From Coprinellus micaceus (taxonomy: Eukaryota; Basidiomycota; Agaricomycetes; Agaricales; Psathyrellaceae): a DNA stretch of 64,000 nucleotides. Where the stretch lies: NCBI GenBank assembly GCA_951394405.1, contig OX596345.1, forward strand, positions 1,860,001-1,924,000. The letters run 5' to 3'. The notes below the pieces were generated by a model, which was given only the letters and a program-made list of their open reading frames with translations, was not told the DNA's origin and made no database searches. This document shows, piece by piece, positions 22,894 through 34,743 of the stretch (positions are counted from its first letter, which is position 1; each line of letters opens with the position of its first letter). Both the position numbers and the translations under genes were made by a program.

Positions 22894-24084
22894 TTAGTAT
22901 ATGGGGCGGTATATCGCAAGCACCGCTGCCATACGTTCAGCTTGGCAGGCAGTGAACTCGGTCATGCACGCGCCCTCTGAGTAGTCCATGAAATTATCTG
23001 CCAACAAATTCATTAGGCTTCAGCCACCGTCACTGGGGTACAGGGACTACTCACGAATGGGGTCCGCTCCTGGTTGGTCTGGGCAGGAGTCTCGTCCAAT
23101 GGGGCACTGAGACGCATGACTGGCCTCAGCAGGTGTATCATCGACAGCTCCCGAGCAGCCGCCTTGGAATGTATGATAGAGGCCCGCCCAGTGGCCGACT
23201 CCGTGCGTTAGTGTCCGAGAGAAATAAGGGGTTAGTGTTGAAGAGGCGTTGTGGGCAGTGTAGATTGAGGTTACTCACACGCCCGAGGTTATAATGAGGG
23301 ATGGTCCCCCCTGGGGTGGAGGCATAATGCATCACAACACCATCATCACTGGGATTTGCTTGGTACTGCCACGGAAAGGTAGCGTATCCCAGACTCTTGC
23401 CCCCGGATTCCAAAAAACTAGAAAGATCGTGTAAATGGAGCAAGTTTTTGCAGAGTGGAGATCACGACTCACCCGACGCTGTAGATGTTGAGGTCACGAA
23501 CGCCACCCTTGGGCAAGGTGGCTTTCATTTCACTCTGCTCTACGCTGCCTTGCTTCGACCGTTTAAACCAAGCCGCGTTGAGTATTCGATCAGCGTTGAC
23601 AAGTGTAAATGAGAGGTCCGTGCCGGAATAGCCTGCGTTGATGGTCGAAATTTGAGCAGATATCTGAGAGTCACTGCATGGCCTGAGCTGTGGCAATCGG
23701 ACAGTGTGAACAGGTCTTACGGGATACTGCCACCAGCGAGAGTCTCGTTGGCAGCGACGACGTGCCAGTAGACCTTGGGGATCCTAACGTAAGTCACATA
23801 CATAGGGAAATACTCGTTCTTGACTTTGCTTACCTTGATGATGCTCCAGGATTGGGGCTGGGCGCGAGATGGCGAGGGTCCATGATGTGCCGCAATAGAC
23901 ATCTCGACCCTTGCGGCTTCAGCGTCGGAAGGGGTATTCCCGCACCCTCTGGGATGGGGGATGTATGGTCAGAGTGCACCTGGGCGAGACGAGTATGTGA
24001 CACCAACCAGTGCGTCGGTGGGGTCATCGCTGTCCGGACGTAGGTAACAGCGGTGGAAATAGCGACAAGCCGGGAGGAGAACAT
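22894..24084 (-). CDS. M43-like metalloprotease copy with lost catalytic Glu
   Basis: Diverged paralogue of the four M43 proteases at 39-46 kb, with the same exon layout: a possible signal [60 protein letters not shown], the [10 protein letters not shown] exon, the active-site exon, and [16 protein letters not shown] before the stop at 22894. The zinc motif at 23173-23205 reads [11 protein letters not shown] instead of HExxHxxGxxH. The codon at 23200-23202 is GGA (Gly), so the general-base Glu is gone while all three His remain. The first exon junction does not keep the phase seen in the paralogues. It is either a pseudoprotease or a decaying gene. Confidence 0.68.
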
Positions 24085-24641
24085 CGGTCGAAGCAACGAT
24101 ACCTTTGAGTTGAACCCGGAGAAAAGTTGGCGAACTTAGATAGCTTTCGTGGGGACCGTGCTATTTGTCCCGGCCCCCGAGGGTAGTTCACCAAGCAGCA
24201 AGGTAGTCCGGCTGGTGACTAGCAAGGGCGGTGGAAGGGGTCGCTCGATTTCAATTGCAGGGTGGGTGATGCACCCTATGAAGCCCTCGGATCGATATTC
24301 ACGAGAAACGTCGCTTAGAGGGGGGGTGAGCACCCCGTCGCGTGCGAATGCAGGGGCTGGAAAGCACGAGACTCGGAACAAGCTAACTTTGGGTTCGAAA
24401 GGGCTCAAACTGGTGGCCAATGCGGCCGAACCCATACTGGTAAGAGCTCCACCACTCACCTCCATGAGAGATAGTATCGCCAGTGGTAGCGCTACTGCGG
24501 CGCCATTTCGATACTTCGAGAACCTCGGTTCAGAATTGGGTCAGAAGCTAGTTGTTGGTTGAAGAACGGACTCTTTGCCCCTGTTTGTTCCGGCGCCTTC
24601 GACAAATCGGCCGGCGCTTAGCATCTTGCCCCTGAACGTCC
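24085..24641. other. Intergenic between divergent genes
   Basis: 557 bp between the M43 copy (-) and ribokinase (+). ORFs of about 110-137 codons are open on both strands here but resemble nothing known. It must contain both promoters. No clear TATA box was seen. Confidence 0.4.
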
Positions 24642-25925
24642 ATGACCAGTATGACGACGCAAGGAAAGTGCGTCGTCCGTGGCTCGATAAGTGAGTTACC
24701 CTCGCATTGGATGCCTTGTGTCATACCAATCCAGTTGCAGACCACGACGAATACTTCTTCGGTGCGTCTAGAGCACCGCTACTAGCAACACATTGACTGA
24801 GGGCCGTCCCATCACAGTCGATGCAATTACCAAACCTGGGGAGACCAAGTCATCCAAAGGGCACGCAAGCAGGGTTGGAGGAAAAGGCGCTAACCAAGCA
24901 GTAGCCATTGCACGCGCGGGAGGACATGTTCAGTTCTACGGTACAGTTGGGAAGGACGGGGAGTGGATTGTGGAAGAGATGAAAAGCCATGGGGTGGATG
25001 TCTCGGGGATTCTCGTCGGGGAGGTAGGTAATGCCACGAACACCCTGTGCAAGTGATATACCGACCAGCAGGTGGGCATAGGAACCGACTGGAAGGGCTA
25101 TCATACAAGTCAGCGATGACGGGGAGAACAGCATCAGTGAGTCTCGTCTTCCTTGAGTCGGCCCCCCACCGTTTATGGATGTGATCAGTTCTTTTCCCCG
25201 GTGTAAACCACAGTGATCTACATGAGACACACAAAGCTTCTTCGGCCGAATGGTTCCCCGGCGCAACACATCTTCTGCTCCAAAACGAGATCTCCTTCAC
25301 CTCCACCGTCGAGTCGTTGATCGTGGCGAAAGACGAAGGGCTTCATACCATTCTTAACCCATCTCCAATGTTCTCCAAGGACCAGATTCCTCGTTTCCCG
25401 TGGAATAAGGTAGACTGGTTGTTGATCAATGAGGGTGAAGGGAGTGCCCTACTCCAGGGCTTGTCGGATTCTAGCAGCTCGGGCACAGGCGAAACTTCAG
25501 TCATTCAGAAGCTCGCCGATATCCCAGCGTTCAAAAACACGAACATCATCTATACACTTGGGTCTCAGGGAGCCATGGCCTATATCCCCTCGCTACATAC
25601 TGCCAACACCCTCCTCGCTCCCGCTGCTCGACTGCAAGGAGACGTACGAGACACGACCGGGGCGGGGGATTGCTTCACTGGCTTCTTCGTCGCGGGTATC
25701 ATGCAGCTCGACAGGTATACAATCGGAAAGGAGGATGTGGAGAGACTGTTAGAAGTCTGTAATCAGGTACGTTTGTCATGCTCTGGTCATAGTTTTGTTG
25801 TACACGAACATTGTCACGAGCTGACCGAACGGATTTAGGCCGCTGGTATGTCGGTGGAGCGGCCGGGCACCATCGATAGCATACCTACTCAAGAAGAGGT
25901 TGTTGCCAGGATGGCAAAGGTGTAA
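24642..25925 (+). CDS. RBK1: Ribokinase
   Basis: PfkB-family sugar kinase: ATP + D-ribose to ribose-5-phosphate, cytosolic. The ATG is at 24642 (MTSMTTQGKCVVRGSIN), then two small introns (about 24690-24738 and 24760-24817) join HDEYFF to VDAITKPGETKSSKGH. Family marks: GGKGANQAVAIARAG (substrate-binding Gly-Gly motif), EPTGRAIIQV, ILFPGVNH, DWLLINEGE, and DTTGAGDCFTGFFVAG, which holds the anion hole and catalytic Asp. A 24-nt stretch near 25214-25237 could be read as an intron but is in frame and too short, so I keep it as coding. The last intron is near 25769-25838. The end is MAKV-stop at 25925. Convergent with the aldo/keto reductase, leaving only about 50 bp between stops. Confidence 0.9.
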
Positions 25926-25975
25926 ATTTGAACTCATGTACAAATTCAACGGGGCGCAATGTCTCATGAGGCGAT

Positions 25976-27734
25976 TCACTGGAACCCATAAACTTCCCTG
26001 GGAGTGTACTTTTCCTCCAGGTATTCGACCTCCTCGGGTGTCAGTTCAACATGAATCGCACCTGGCAGGCTGTTAGAATGGAATTTCAACCACGAACGGA
26101 AAACCGATGCCGCACCAATCGAGTCCTCCAACTTCTTGATATCGGTCACTCCGATGATAGGTGCGGTAACGACTGGTCAATTGAAGAGCGAGAGTCAACG
26201 TCAGCTCTTTGACTAAACAACCTGAGGTACGCACAATCCTTCGACATAACCCAAGCCAATGCAATTTGGGACATGCTGACGCCCTTCTTCTGGGCTAGCT
26301 CCTGCACGCTGTTGTATTGCCCCTTTATTAGACCCGATTGTTTTCCTGGATTCGCGACAATAGGCGCTCTTACCGTTGGGTGATCTCGGGAGACATCGTC
26401 TTATACAGGCCCGAGAATTTGTCGGTCTCCTCTCGCGTAGTCTTGTTCGCCGCGTCGTCACCTGTAGGCCAGGAACGGGAGAGGTACCCTCTGGCGAGAG
26501 GTGACCATGGGATGCACCCAATCCCCAGGTGCTATCCAAGGCAACAAAGGCTTCAACCCAGGCGGCAGCGAGAGGGTACGTATCACGTACCTTCAGCGTG
26601 GGCATCATCTCGCGTTCCTCTTCTCGGTAAAGGAGGTTATACAGGTTCTGCATTGAGACGAAGGGGGTGAGCTTGTTCGCGATGGCGTAGTCTGTGCCAT
26701 TGACAGCCCCTGTGATGAGCTTTCCATTTGCAATGGATACGACCAGACGCACTTTGCATTGCATGGACTGCCAAAAGCTAGGGGTCAGCCACGTGTGTTG
26801 GACATGGAAGTGGTGACTTACGCTGATACGCCCAGCAAGAGGACATCCCGACGTATCGAACTAGACCCTGTTGGACGACATCGTGAAGGGCTTGCATCTA
26901 ATTCCTGGTGAGCTGCGCGTATTCCTTCTCCGAGTCGCGCCGCAAGCACGGGATCTCACCGTTTCTTCGATAGGGGTGTCGTAGTCGAAGCGATGGCCTG
27001 GAAATCCATAGAGCTGTGAATACATTCCCACAGAGCTGAACTAAACTAAACGTACACTGCAAGATGTCGACGTAGTCGAGCTGGAGGCGTTCCAAGCTGG
27101 CTTTGATTGAGTCGAAGATGTGCTTTCGGCTCAGACCTCGCTGGTTGACGTAGGCGTCTTCTGTGACGGGGGAGAAGTCGTCCATGACCTTCTTAACTGG
27201 GAAGTACACCTGGCCATTCCGTTTTTGCAATTAGGCGCCCGCCATGTTCTAAAAGTTGATCACTTGCCTTGGTCATGACGACGATATCGTCGCGAGGGAT
27301 GTTGAACTTCTTAATAGCCTTACCCAACACGACCTCGGAGACTCCGTTCGAGTACATCTACAGAGGCAGGCGTCAGAGCGTTCAATGACATAGCCTGTTC
27401 AAACAAGTTACTGCTACATTGGCAGTGTCGAACGTGTTGATGCCGAGATCGTAGCTGCCGCGACAGGGTAAGTCCAGGTTTGAGGTTGAAGAGCTACATA
27501 CCGGGGTACACTCACGCTTTCTTGATATTCACCAACGACGATTCTTCGTCGAGGATCCACGGGTGCCACTCTGAGGTGCCGTAGGACATGCACCCAAGGA
27601 TAATCTTGGAGACCTTCAGCCCGGACTTTCCCAACCGAACTGTTGCAAGAGTCGGTAACTTGGAAGTGAATTAATAGGTTCTGTATGCAAAGAGAATACG
27701 GACCGTATTTCATCTTTCTGGGGGTGGCTGACAT
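25976..27734 (-). CDS. Aldo/keto reductase
   Basis: NADPH-dependent oxidoreductase of the voltage-gated K+ channel beta / YakC type, cytosolic, on aldehyde or ketone substrates not identifiable here. The start is the ATG at 27734 (MSATPRKMKY), spliced to VRLGKSGLKVSKIILGCMSY. Then FDTANVYSNGVSE (catalytic Asp and Tyr), DDIVVMTK (Lys), DYVDILQC spliced to HRFDYDTPIEET (His), GLVRYVGMSS, and IPWSPLARGYLSR (cofactor binding), ending REVYGFQ-stop. At least seven short introns interrupt it. The tetrad Asp/Tyr/Lys/His is intact. A MITE lies 115 bp upstream of its start, within the likely promoter. Confidence 0.86.
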
Positions 27735-27848
27735 GGTGTAGCAGCTTAAAATAGATCAGAGATCGACAAGATAAGGGGGGTTGTGGTGGGGAGAAAAGAG
27801 GGTCGCTAGTTCCTAATTTCAAGTTATAGCAGGAACTCGAGTCAGCAG

Positions 27849-28270
27849 CAGGACCCCCGAATATGCTCCCAGAGGCCGGCGATAACCCCCTCCAAAATAT
27901 GTCCGGAATTTTGGTCCAAGGGTGCCAGAATCTGTCCGGAAAAAATCTGGCCTCATTCGACCCTGCGAAACACCATTTCTTTTTTGCAATATTTTCTGGT
28001 GTTTTTCGGCCGGAAAACGCGTTTTTCGCTCATATTTGAGCTTAAAATCGCTGAAGGCAGTCAAGAGTGCTTACCCCTGGGCCAAATCACACTTTCTCCT
28101 CTCGACGTCGGGTCTTGAGGCCCAAAATGCCCCAAACTTGTCCGGAATCCACCCTGGCCTTCCCGACCCAAGGCCCAAATTCTGTCTATTTTTCGCTCCG
28201 GCCTTCGGCCGGATGGCTCTGAATTTGTCCGGAACTATCACCGACCTCTGAGAGCACATTCGGGGGTCCT
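27849..28270. mobile_element. 422-bp MITE with ~29-bp terminal inverted repeats
   Basis: The left end begins caggacccccgaat at 27849. The right end, read in reverse, begins aaggacccccgaat. Over about 29 bp the inverted repeats match at 26 positions by eye. Both sides are flanked by TCAGCAG (27842-27848 and 28271-28277), a 7-bp target-site duplication. The interior has no coding potential and carries four direct copies of TGTCCGGAA at 27900, 27933, 28139 and 28226. The layout fits a non-autonomous DNA transposon, hAT-like if the duplication is really 8 bp. No transposase is in the window. Confidence 0.8.
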
Positions 28271-28729
28271 TCAGCAGCGTCAGTCGGGTGTCACGGCTGC
28301 TCTTCGATTCGGAAGCGTTCTGTTCACGGGGACATCCCCTGTGAAGGCGAGGATAGGGACACCAGGTCTTCGCGTTAATAATACCGACGCCATCGCGTCG
28401 GATGGCTTCCCCCTTCTTGGGACAGTCGAGGTGAGTGTGGGCATTCTCAGCTACGGGGGACCTTCAGGAGCTCAAGACTCAAGTGAAGGCAGCGCCGCGG
28501 GTCCATCCGATGTTGTCAATTGCCGACCAGGCTCATTGTCGTGGGACATCATCGTGGTGATCACTGGCACGGATTGCCCATTGAGCGCCCATGTTTGATT
28601 CCATCTTCATCGCTCACAATGGACCCGGTGAAAAAACCCCAGGGCGTCAAACTAGGGCAAACTCCATTCCGGCACTGAGCCTCAGGCTGTTGGCTTGGAC
28701 CCCCTTCCTCTGTCCTTCACCATCGTCAC
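28271..28729. other. Upstream region of the EF-hand/ZZ gene
   Basis: About 460 bp between the MITE and the ATG at 28730. Only a short ORF (28341-28598) without family resemblance. Probably the promoter and 5' UTR. Confidence 0.4.
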
Positions 28730-31700
28730 ATGCCTCTGCTCAGCTCTAAACGCTCGGAAAAGAAGGATAAGGAGAAGCTCCGTGCCAGTGAGCTCGGTCC
28801 AGGCCTGGCGCCTCTGCCAGCAGTTTCAATACCAGGTACGCTATCTAGATTCCCCCAGCTGATTCGCGATTGAACATGTCCCTTAGATCCTACTGGACAT
28901 ACTCAAGCAGACCCTGCCCACTGGGACCAGCTATGGAACTCGTTCGACCGATACTACACGGAAAATGAGAAAGAGATCATGGAGGCCGCTAAACTTGACG
29001 TTCTCGAGATCGCCAGTTCCAAGAGATCGATGCAAAAGGATGCTCTTGTGACGAGCTTCCTTGAGCACTCAAAAACGATCCTGAATGGGCTGCAGTTTCT
29101 GTCCGAACTGCACCCAGCTATCTCGGGTAATGGCGCTGTTTTGTACCCTGGGGCTGCCATTGACAAGCCGTTGCAGTGGTGGTCGGAGCATTTGGTGCGC
29201 TAATCAAGATCGAACTTATCCGGCGGGACAATAGCATGAAGGCCATGAGCGTTAAGATCCAGATGCAGAACCTCATGTGTGCACTCTTCCAGTGAGTGCG
29301 ACCCAACTTCGCGGCCTCGTGCGGTTGATTGTGATGCCCTCCAGGTTGCGGCTGCTGCGAACAGAACTACACGACTACATGTTAAGCCAGAGGGTAGCAC
29401 ATATGATGTCAATCGTTGCAGAGGAGATCAAGGCCTGCGGTAGCGATCTAAGCTACTACCAGGACAAAAAGCTCATGTGTGCGCACCTCTTTCGTCATTC
29501 TATTGATTTGAGCTCATATTTAGGTTTTAGCTCGGCTGTTGCATGCAAAATTCTTCGAGGAGCGTCTGGCGTTCCACATCTCCACTTTTGCGGAGCGGAG
29601 GTCAGAGCTGAACCTTCTCTTCACGTCGTATACCGCGGGGCGCGTCCAAGAAACGAACGAAATCGCATCCCGTATTGAATACAAGGTCGATAACCTGGTC
29701 AAAATCTTAGAGCGTTTCGATAGCACTCGCGAAAGGGAGGCGACGAAGTTCATCGAGCACAACGGTGGCATCGAACGCTGCATATCTGACAAGACTTTGT
29801 TCGTCGAGCTTATGGGGAAGACCGGCGACACCATCAACGAAGGAAGTGACGTTGGCCAGAGTCAGGACGCCGACGCGGCCACCACCAATTTGATGAAGCA
29901 GTTGCAGAGGGAGTTGAAGGAGGATGTGGGGGCTGCGCTCAAAAAGAATATGGCCAACTTTGAAGCCATGCTTCGCATCCAGAACAACAACCTGCAGCAC
30001 ATGTCGCACCTCATGGAGAACCAGACGTCCGAGATTATGAAGATTTCCAACGAAATTGCTATGATCTTCCCTGGGATGCGGAAACATGTTCTTCTTACCG
30101 ATCCTGTGAGTGTTCCACAGCCATAGGTCGTGGGGAAGGGCACTGACATTGGTACATGAAGACGTTGCAAAAGATCTGGATGGAGATGGTGGGGATACAA
30201 AGCCCTTTGTTGACTCGAATGTCCTCACTCTTCCCATTTTAGGGCCTACGTCAAAGTGTCAAGGCAAAGAAGTTCGTGTTGACGTTCAAGGATTACCATA
30301 CCCGGATGACAGCGAAGACGCCCATGATCATGGCATCATCTCCCAGTATTCCTATCCTTGAACTGCCACCTTCAGCCAACTTGGATTCCGGTTTCCCTGA
30401 AGACAAAGGTACATTCACGACTGGAGGGCCCGAAGCGAGTCGAGAAGACGACGAGGACTGGGCGCTGTACTACATCGACGTGGTTCATCTGGATCCCATT
30501 GTAGAGGCCATCGACGATGATTTCTCTGGGTTTATCAGTATCCACGAGGCCAATCGGTTCGCAATCGCTCGCCCCAAGAGCTGGAGGTACGAAAGCTTTT
30601 TTTCGACAACTACGATACTTTCTCATCGTGATTTACTGCTTTTAGCCTTCTTCGGTGGTTTGCTTATTGGGCAGCAGGCGAGTTACAGATTCAGGGGCTC
30701 CACACTCATCCAATCCTTACGGACCCATGATCTTCCACAGGATGGGCTTTGAGTGTCAGGAAGTACAAAGAAAAGATACTAGACTTGGTGCAGCAGATCT
30801 ACCTCACAAGGCTGAATGCCCTGCCCTGCAACCTGGCCTATATTACCGACTACCTTGACGGCCCCGCTTTGAGATCCTTGGATACGCTGCTCCGCTCGAC
30901 GCAGCCCCTCGTTGGCGACCATGATGCGACGGATAGCAAGCTCGCATCGTTGGTGTCTGAGTTCGACAAAGACTTGGAGGGCCGCTTGCTTTCCAATTTG
31001 AAGGACCTCAAGTACGACCTTTTGTCCGTGGACAAGGTCACCTTGGTCACTGGCCCTGGTCGGATCGAAAGAGTACGTCAATACCACGTTCAACCCCAAC
31101 ACAAGTGTAGACACCGACATTTGGTTTTATCTTCTCCCGCTACAGTTCGCTCTCCCACTCATTTATCTCCTACTTCAACACCATCTGAAGGTAGTGCGGC
31201 TTGCGGGATACTACCGCTTTTGTTCACAAGAGATGTCGGCCGCATCGCTGTCCCTTCTCATGATTCTTAACTCTCTGCGAAGCAGATCCGATAAGCTAGA
31301 AGGTTTGATTATTGACATCAACCTTCAAGAGAATACGGTCTGACCCTGCTCGGATGTAGCTGTATTTCGACAGAAATCACGACCTGTGCAAGACCTTTTC
31401 AAGAAGTTCTCGTTTGGAATGGTGCGTAAACTGTCATACAGATACATCTCGCTGCCGTGGCCTACAATTATTGGATAGCTCGAGCTCTTCAATTCTCCGG
31501 CCGAGTATCAAAGGGTCAACAACGCTTTGCTTGCCTCGTACTGGGAAAACAACGGAACCGCAGAAGCCTCCCGCGGCGATGAAAGCACCGAATCTAACGG
31601 ATCCACTGAACCTGCCGCAAATCCACCCGACACCACAGCGGAGTCCCCCCGTAACCAGGACAACTCCAAACCCGAGTCTCTCCCCACGGAGGCTGATCTC

Positions 31701-33891
31701 GAGGCCCTCAAGATGCTTTCGGAGGAGCTTAACCATGAGGAAGATCAGCCGGTCGTCCTCGAACAAAACCTTGTTCACGACTTTGCCCCGCCAGTCTCGG
31801 GAGCAGAGGGTGTGAAGGCGTCCATTCTTGTGGGGGGATGGACGACTCGCGCGTACAGGGACAGAGACCTGGCGGTGATGCAGAAAGACTTGATTGTGAT
31901 GAGATTCGGGGATCCTGGACCAACGGGGACGAAACTCACTGGGTGGGGAGAGGGGTTCCCGGGACCAGGGGCCATATCTGGGGAAGTCGAAAGGCGGAAG
32001 CGGACGGCAGGAGCCGATACTGACAAGGGCGATGCTCAGGGTGGAGGAGGTACACAAGACTCGGAAGGCACCCAGGAGGCAGAGGGCCCTAAGGAATCAG
32101 AAGCTGCCCAGGTCCTCGCAGGCGAAATGAAATCAGAAGACAACCAAAATGTGGAAGGCGTGCCTAATCCAGAGGATACTCAGAATATCCTTGAGGGCGA
32201 CGAGAATATTACAGCCTTAGATTTCGTGATGTTGAACCCTAGTGGCCTAGTAAGCCACTACCGGGTGACTCCAGTCGATGGCACGGATGGGATGCATTGG
32301 AAGGGAACGTGGAAGTTCGACGACTTCGAGCACGATACGGGTGTGCGACCCTTCGAGATGTTTAAGGCCCCTCCTACAGCCCTTCGGCATCGCTCTATTC
32401 TTGAGGATGCGTCTCCCGGTACAGATGAAGAGGCGCCAAATGAAATTGGCGGCGAGGGCCGAGCTTCGGATGCCGAGCGACTTGCTCAAGCTGGAGAAGA
32501 CGCCACCGAGTCACTATCTGTGCTCACTGCTCCTCTGGAGGGCGAGGTACCGGAAGGAGAGGAAGTCCCCGAGTCTCCCTCAAAGCTCACCGCATCTTCG
32601 GAGGACAACGCAGGATATGTCCCAAATTTGCCCTCTGAGTTACACTCCACTGGGCCGAGGGGGGACGGGGCAAAGAATCACAGCAGCCTCGCCCTCGCGC
32701 GCTGGCAATACGCACGAGAAGCCGTCCTTTACCAAGTTCGTCGGAAGCTTCACTCAACCTCCTTTTATCGAGAAGCAGCAAGGGAGAGGAGGCGCTATAT
32801 CCTCATTACCATGAAGCTAGACCACGACGAGAATACGGATGCGGAGTACTGTGAGGTTTTGAAAATCAGAAAGAAGGTCGATCCCAACGTCTGTTATGTG
32901 TGGAACCGGATCGCGGCGTTCTACTCTACTCGAAAGGTCGGGGAGCATGTGTACGTCTTGATTTGTTTCCTAGTCTCTCGGCGGGGAACTGAAATTCACC
33001 TCGGCCCACAGGACCTCTTATACGATATGTGACGGCTGCAGGAACCGATTCTGCTTCACTCGGCACTTCTGCATTACCTGTCAACTCCCGTCGTTAAACA
33101 ACCAGGTCGACATCTGCACTTTGTGTCTGCACAAGACCGACCCTATTACGACTGGGCAGTTTACGCACAACTCGTCCCACACACTCTTCAAATCGAACAG
33201 ACGGATACTAGACATGGAGCGAGGGTATCTGATCGACAATGCCAGAGTTCGCTCGAAGAGGGTGAAGCAGCTCTTCAAGGGTGGGGACAAGTCCCACAGC
33301 CATGGTGGGGCGACAGAGCAACACCAGGTTAAAGCTGCGCCGAAGTGTGCCCATTGCGACCAAGATGTCAAGCTACCTTGTTGGGTGTGCACAGTCTGCC
33401 GTGAGTACATGTGGTCGATGAACGTGTTGCACTGCTTACCGTTACCTTCAGCCCAAGACACCTACATCTGCATGGAATGCGAGGCAGGTCACAAGCACGA
33501 TGACCAGCACTGCCTGTTGCGCATCTTCGACGACGTGGAAGAGGAGGCAACTGCGACGACCGATGTGGAGAGGTATTACAACATGGCAAAGTCAGTGTTT
33601 GCCGAGGAGCTGGGAACGCTTGAGATGAAGTTTAATCAGCGGATGGAGGTCCTGACCACTCAAGTCGAGAAAATCCAGCAAGCTGTCGTGGGTGGTCCTC
33701 TCGCGATCACAGCTTCCCCGACCAGCACCCTGGCGACAGTGGGTGACGGGACCCAGAGGGAGGTGGGGAGTAACGACTTCTCTGTGATGGCGCACAGGAT
33801 GGATAAGCTCGAGCAAGACGTGGCCGCGCGATTCACGTCTCTTGAAGGAATGCTGCTGCGTGTGCTAGAGGCTGTAGAACCACGTCAGTAG
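28730..33891 (+). CDS. Large EF-hand and ZZ zinc-finger protein
   Basis: About 1,500 residues in many exons from the ATG at 28730 (MPLLSSKRSEKKDKEKLRAS). The N-terminal region to about 30110 is helical and reminiscent of the helical fronts of fungal STAND/regulatory proteins. An EF-hand loop DDDFSGFISIHE lies near 30514-30549. Next come a helical region, a Glu/Asp-rich acidic region (about 31540-31740) and a beta-type block with VGGWTTRAYRDRDLAVMQKD. The C-terminal end has ZZ-like zinc clusters: CDGCRNRFCFTRHFCITCQ...CTLC near 33030-33130 and CAHC...CWVCTVC...CMEC...HKHDDQH near 33345-33510. It ends in coiled coil after 33600. Calcium and zinc binding are expected; function unknown. Exons between 30100 and 31530 were joined by eye and may be imperfect. 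Confidence 0.72.
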
Positions 33892-34743
33892 TGATGCAAA
33901 GGCGCACCAATGCATATACTCTATATACCGCTCCACTCCCAATCTCACACCTGGCATTTGACTACCATCCGTTCACCTTGAACCCACTGACATTCAAACT
34001 TGATACGTTCGACACAATCTGGTAAGTATGCACAACAGAACAGGCGAGACAGGTACGGGATAAGAGGGCCTAGAAAGCGGAGAGAGCCAAGGGTACAATT
34101 ACAACTACTCACTACATATAAGAAATGGGTTTGCGACGGATCGGCGGGTTCCAGGCAACAGCAAGCGGGTCCTTCATACTGGGTAGAGACGAATTGGGTG
34201 GGATTGAAGGGGATTTACCGAGATTGGGTCGAGGGGGAGAAGGGCGCCGACGTCTGGTCGTGTTTGCAAATATCGGTGAGAGGCGATATTGAGGGGAGAA
34301 GCTGAGGGGTGTCGGGATTTGGAAGCCCCGGTCCAGGCAAGTTGCGGTGAGGGGTGCATTCATGTGGTAGACGGTGGAGTAGAGCGGAATTTGCTGGTGT
34401 TAGGTGGCGGGGATGGATGGGGGCTGTCTGCAACCGAAGCAAGGTAGAGAAAAGCGTAACGATGGTCAAAATGGGAATCAAGGGCGCAGGTACCACAAAG
34501 TGAGACGAAAGAAGGAAGAACTACCGGCCAAAACTAAACAGGGTGGGTCAAAGATGGGAGGATGCCAAGGGTACCGAAAAGGCGGCGAGCAAGAGAGAAA
34601 CAAAGTACTAGATACTACAATGGCGCAAAGCACCAGAAGAGGATGAGAGCGTATAAAGATAGTAACCGGGTCCGAAGCTAGTGGTATGTGGGACACGGGG
34701 CGGTGATTGGGGAAAGGGACAAAGATTCGAGGTAGCCAGCGCG
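33892..34743. other. Intergenic between convergent genes
   Basis: 3' flank of the EF-hand/ZZ gene and 3' UTR of TUP1. Most of it (from 33982) belongs to the duplicated segment. No gene seen. Confidence 0.5.

Noticed and set aside
24136..24562. ORFs of 109-137 codons on both strands before ribokinase
   Set aside because: Overlapping on opposite strands, no family resemblance, and located in a divergent promoter interval.
25214..25237. 24-nt GT...AG stretch in ribokinase as an intron
   Set aside because: Far below the 45-65 nt intron size seen here and a multiple of three with no stop, so reading through is simpler.
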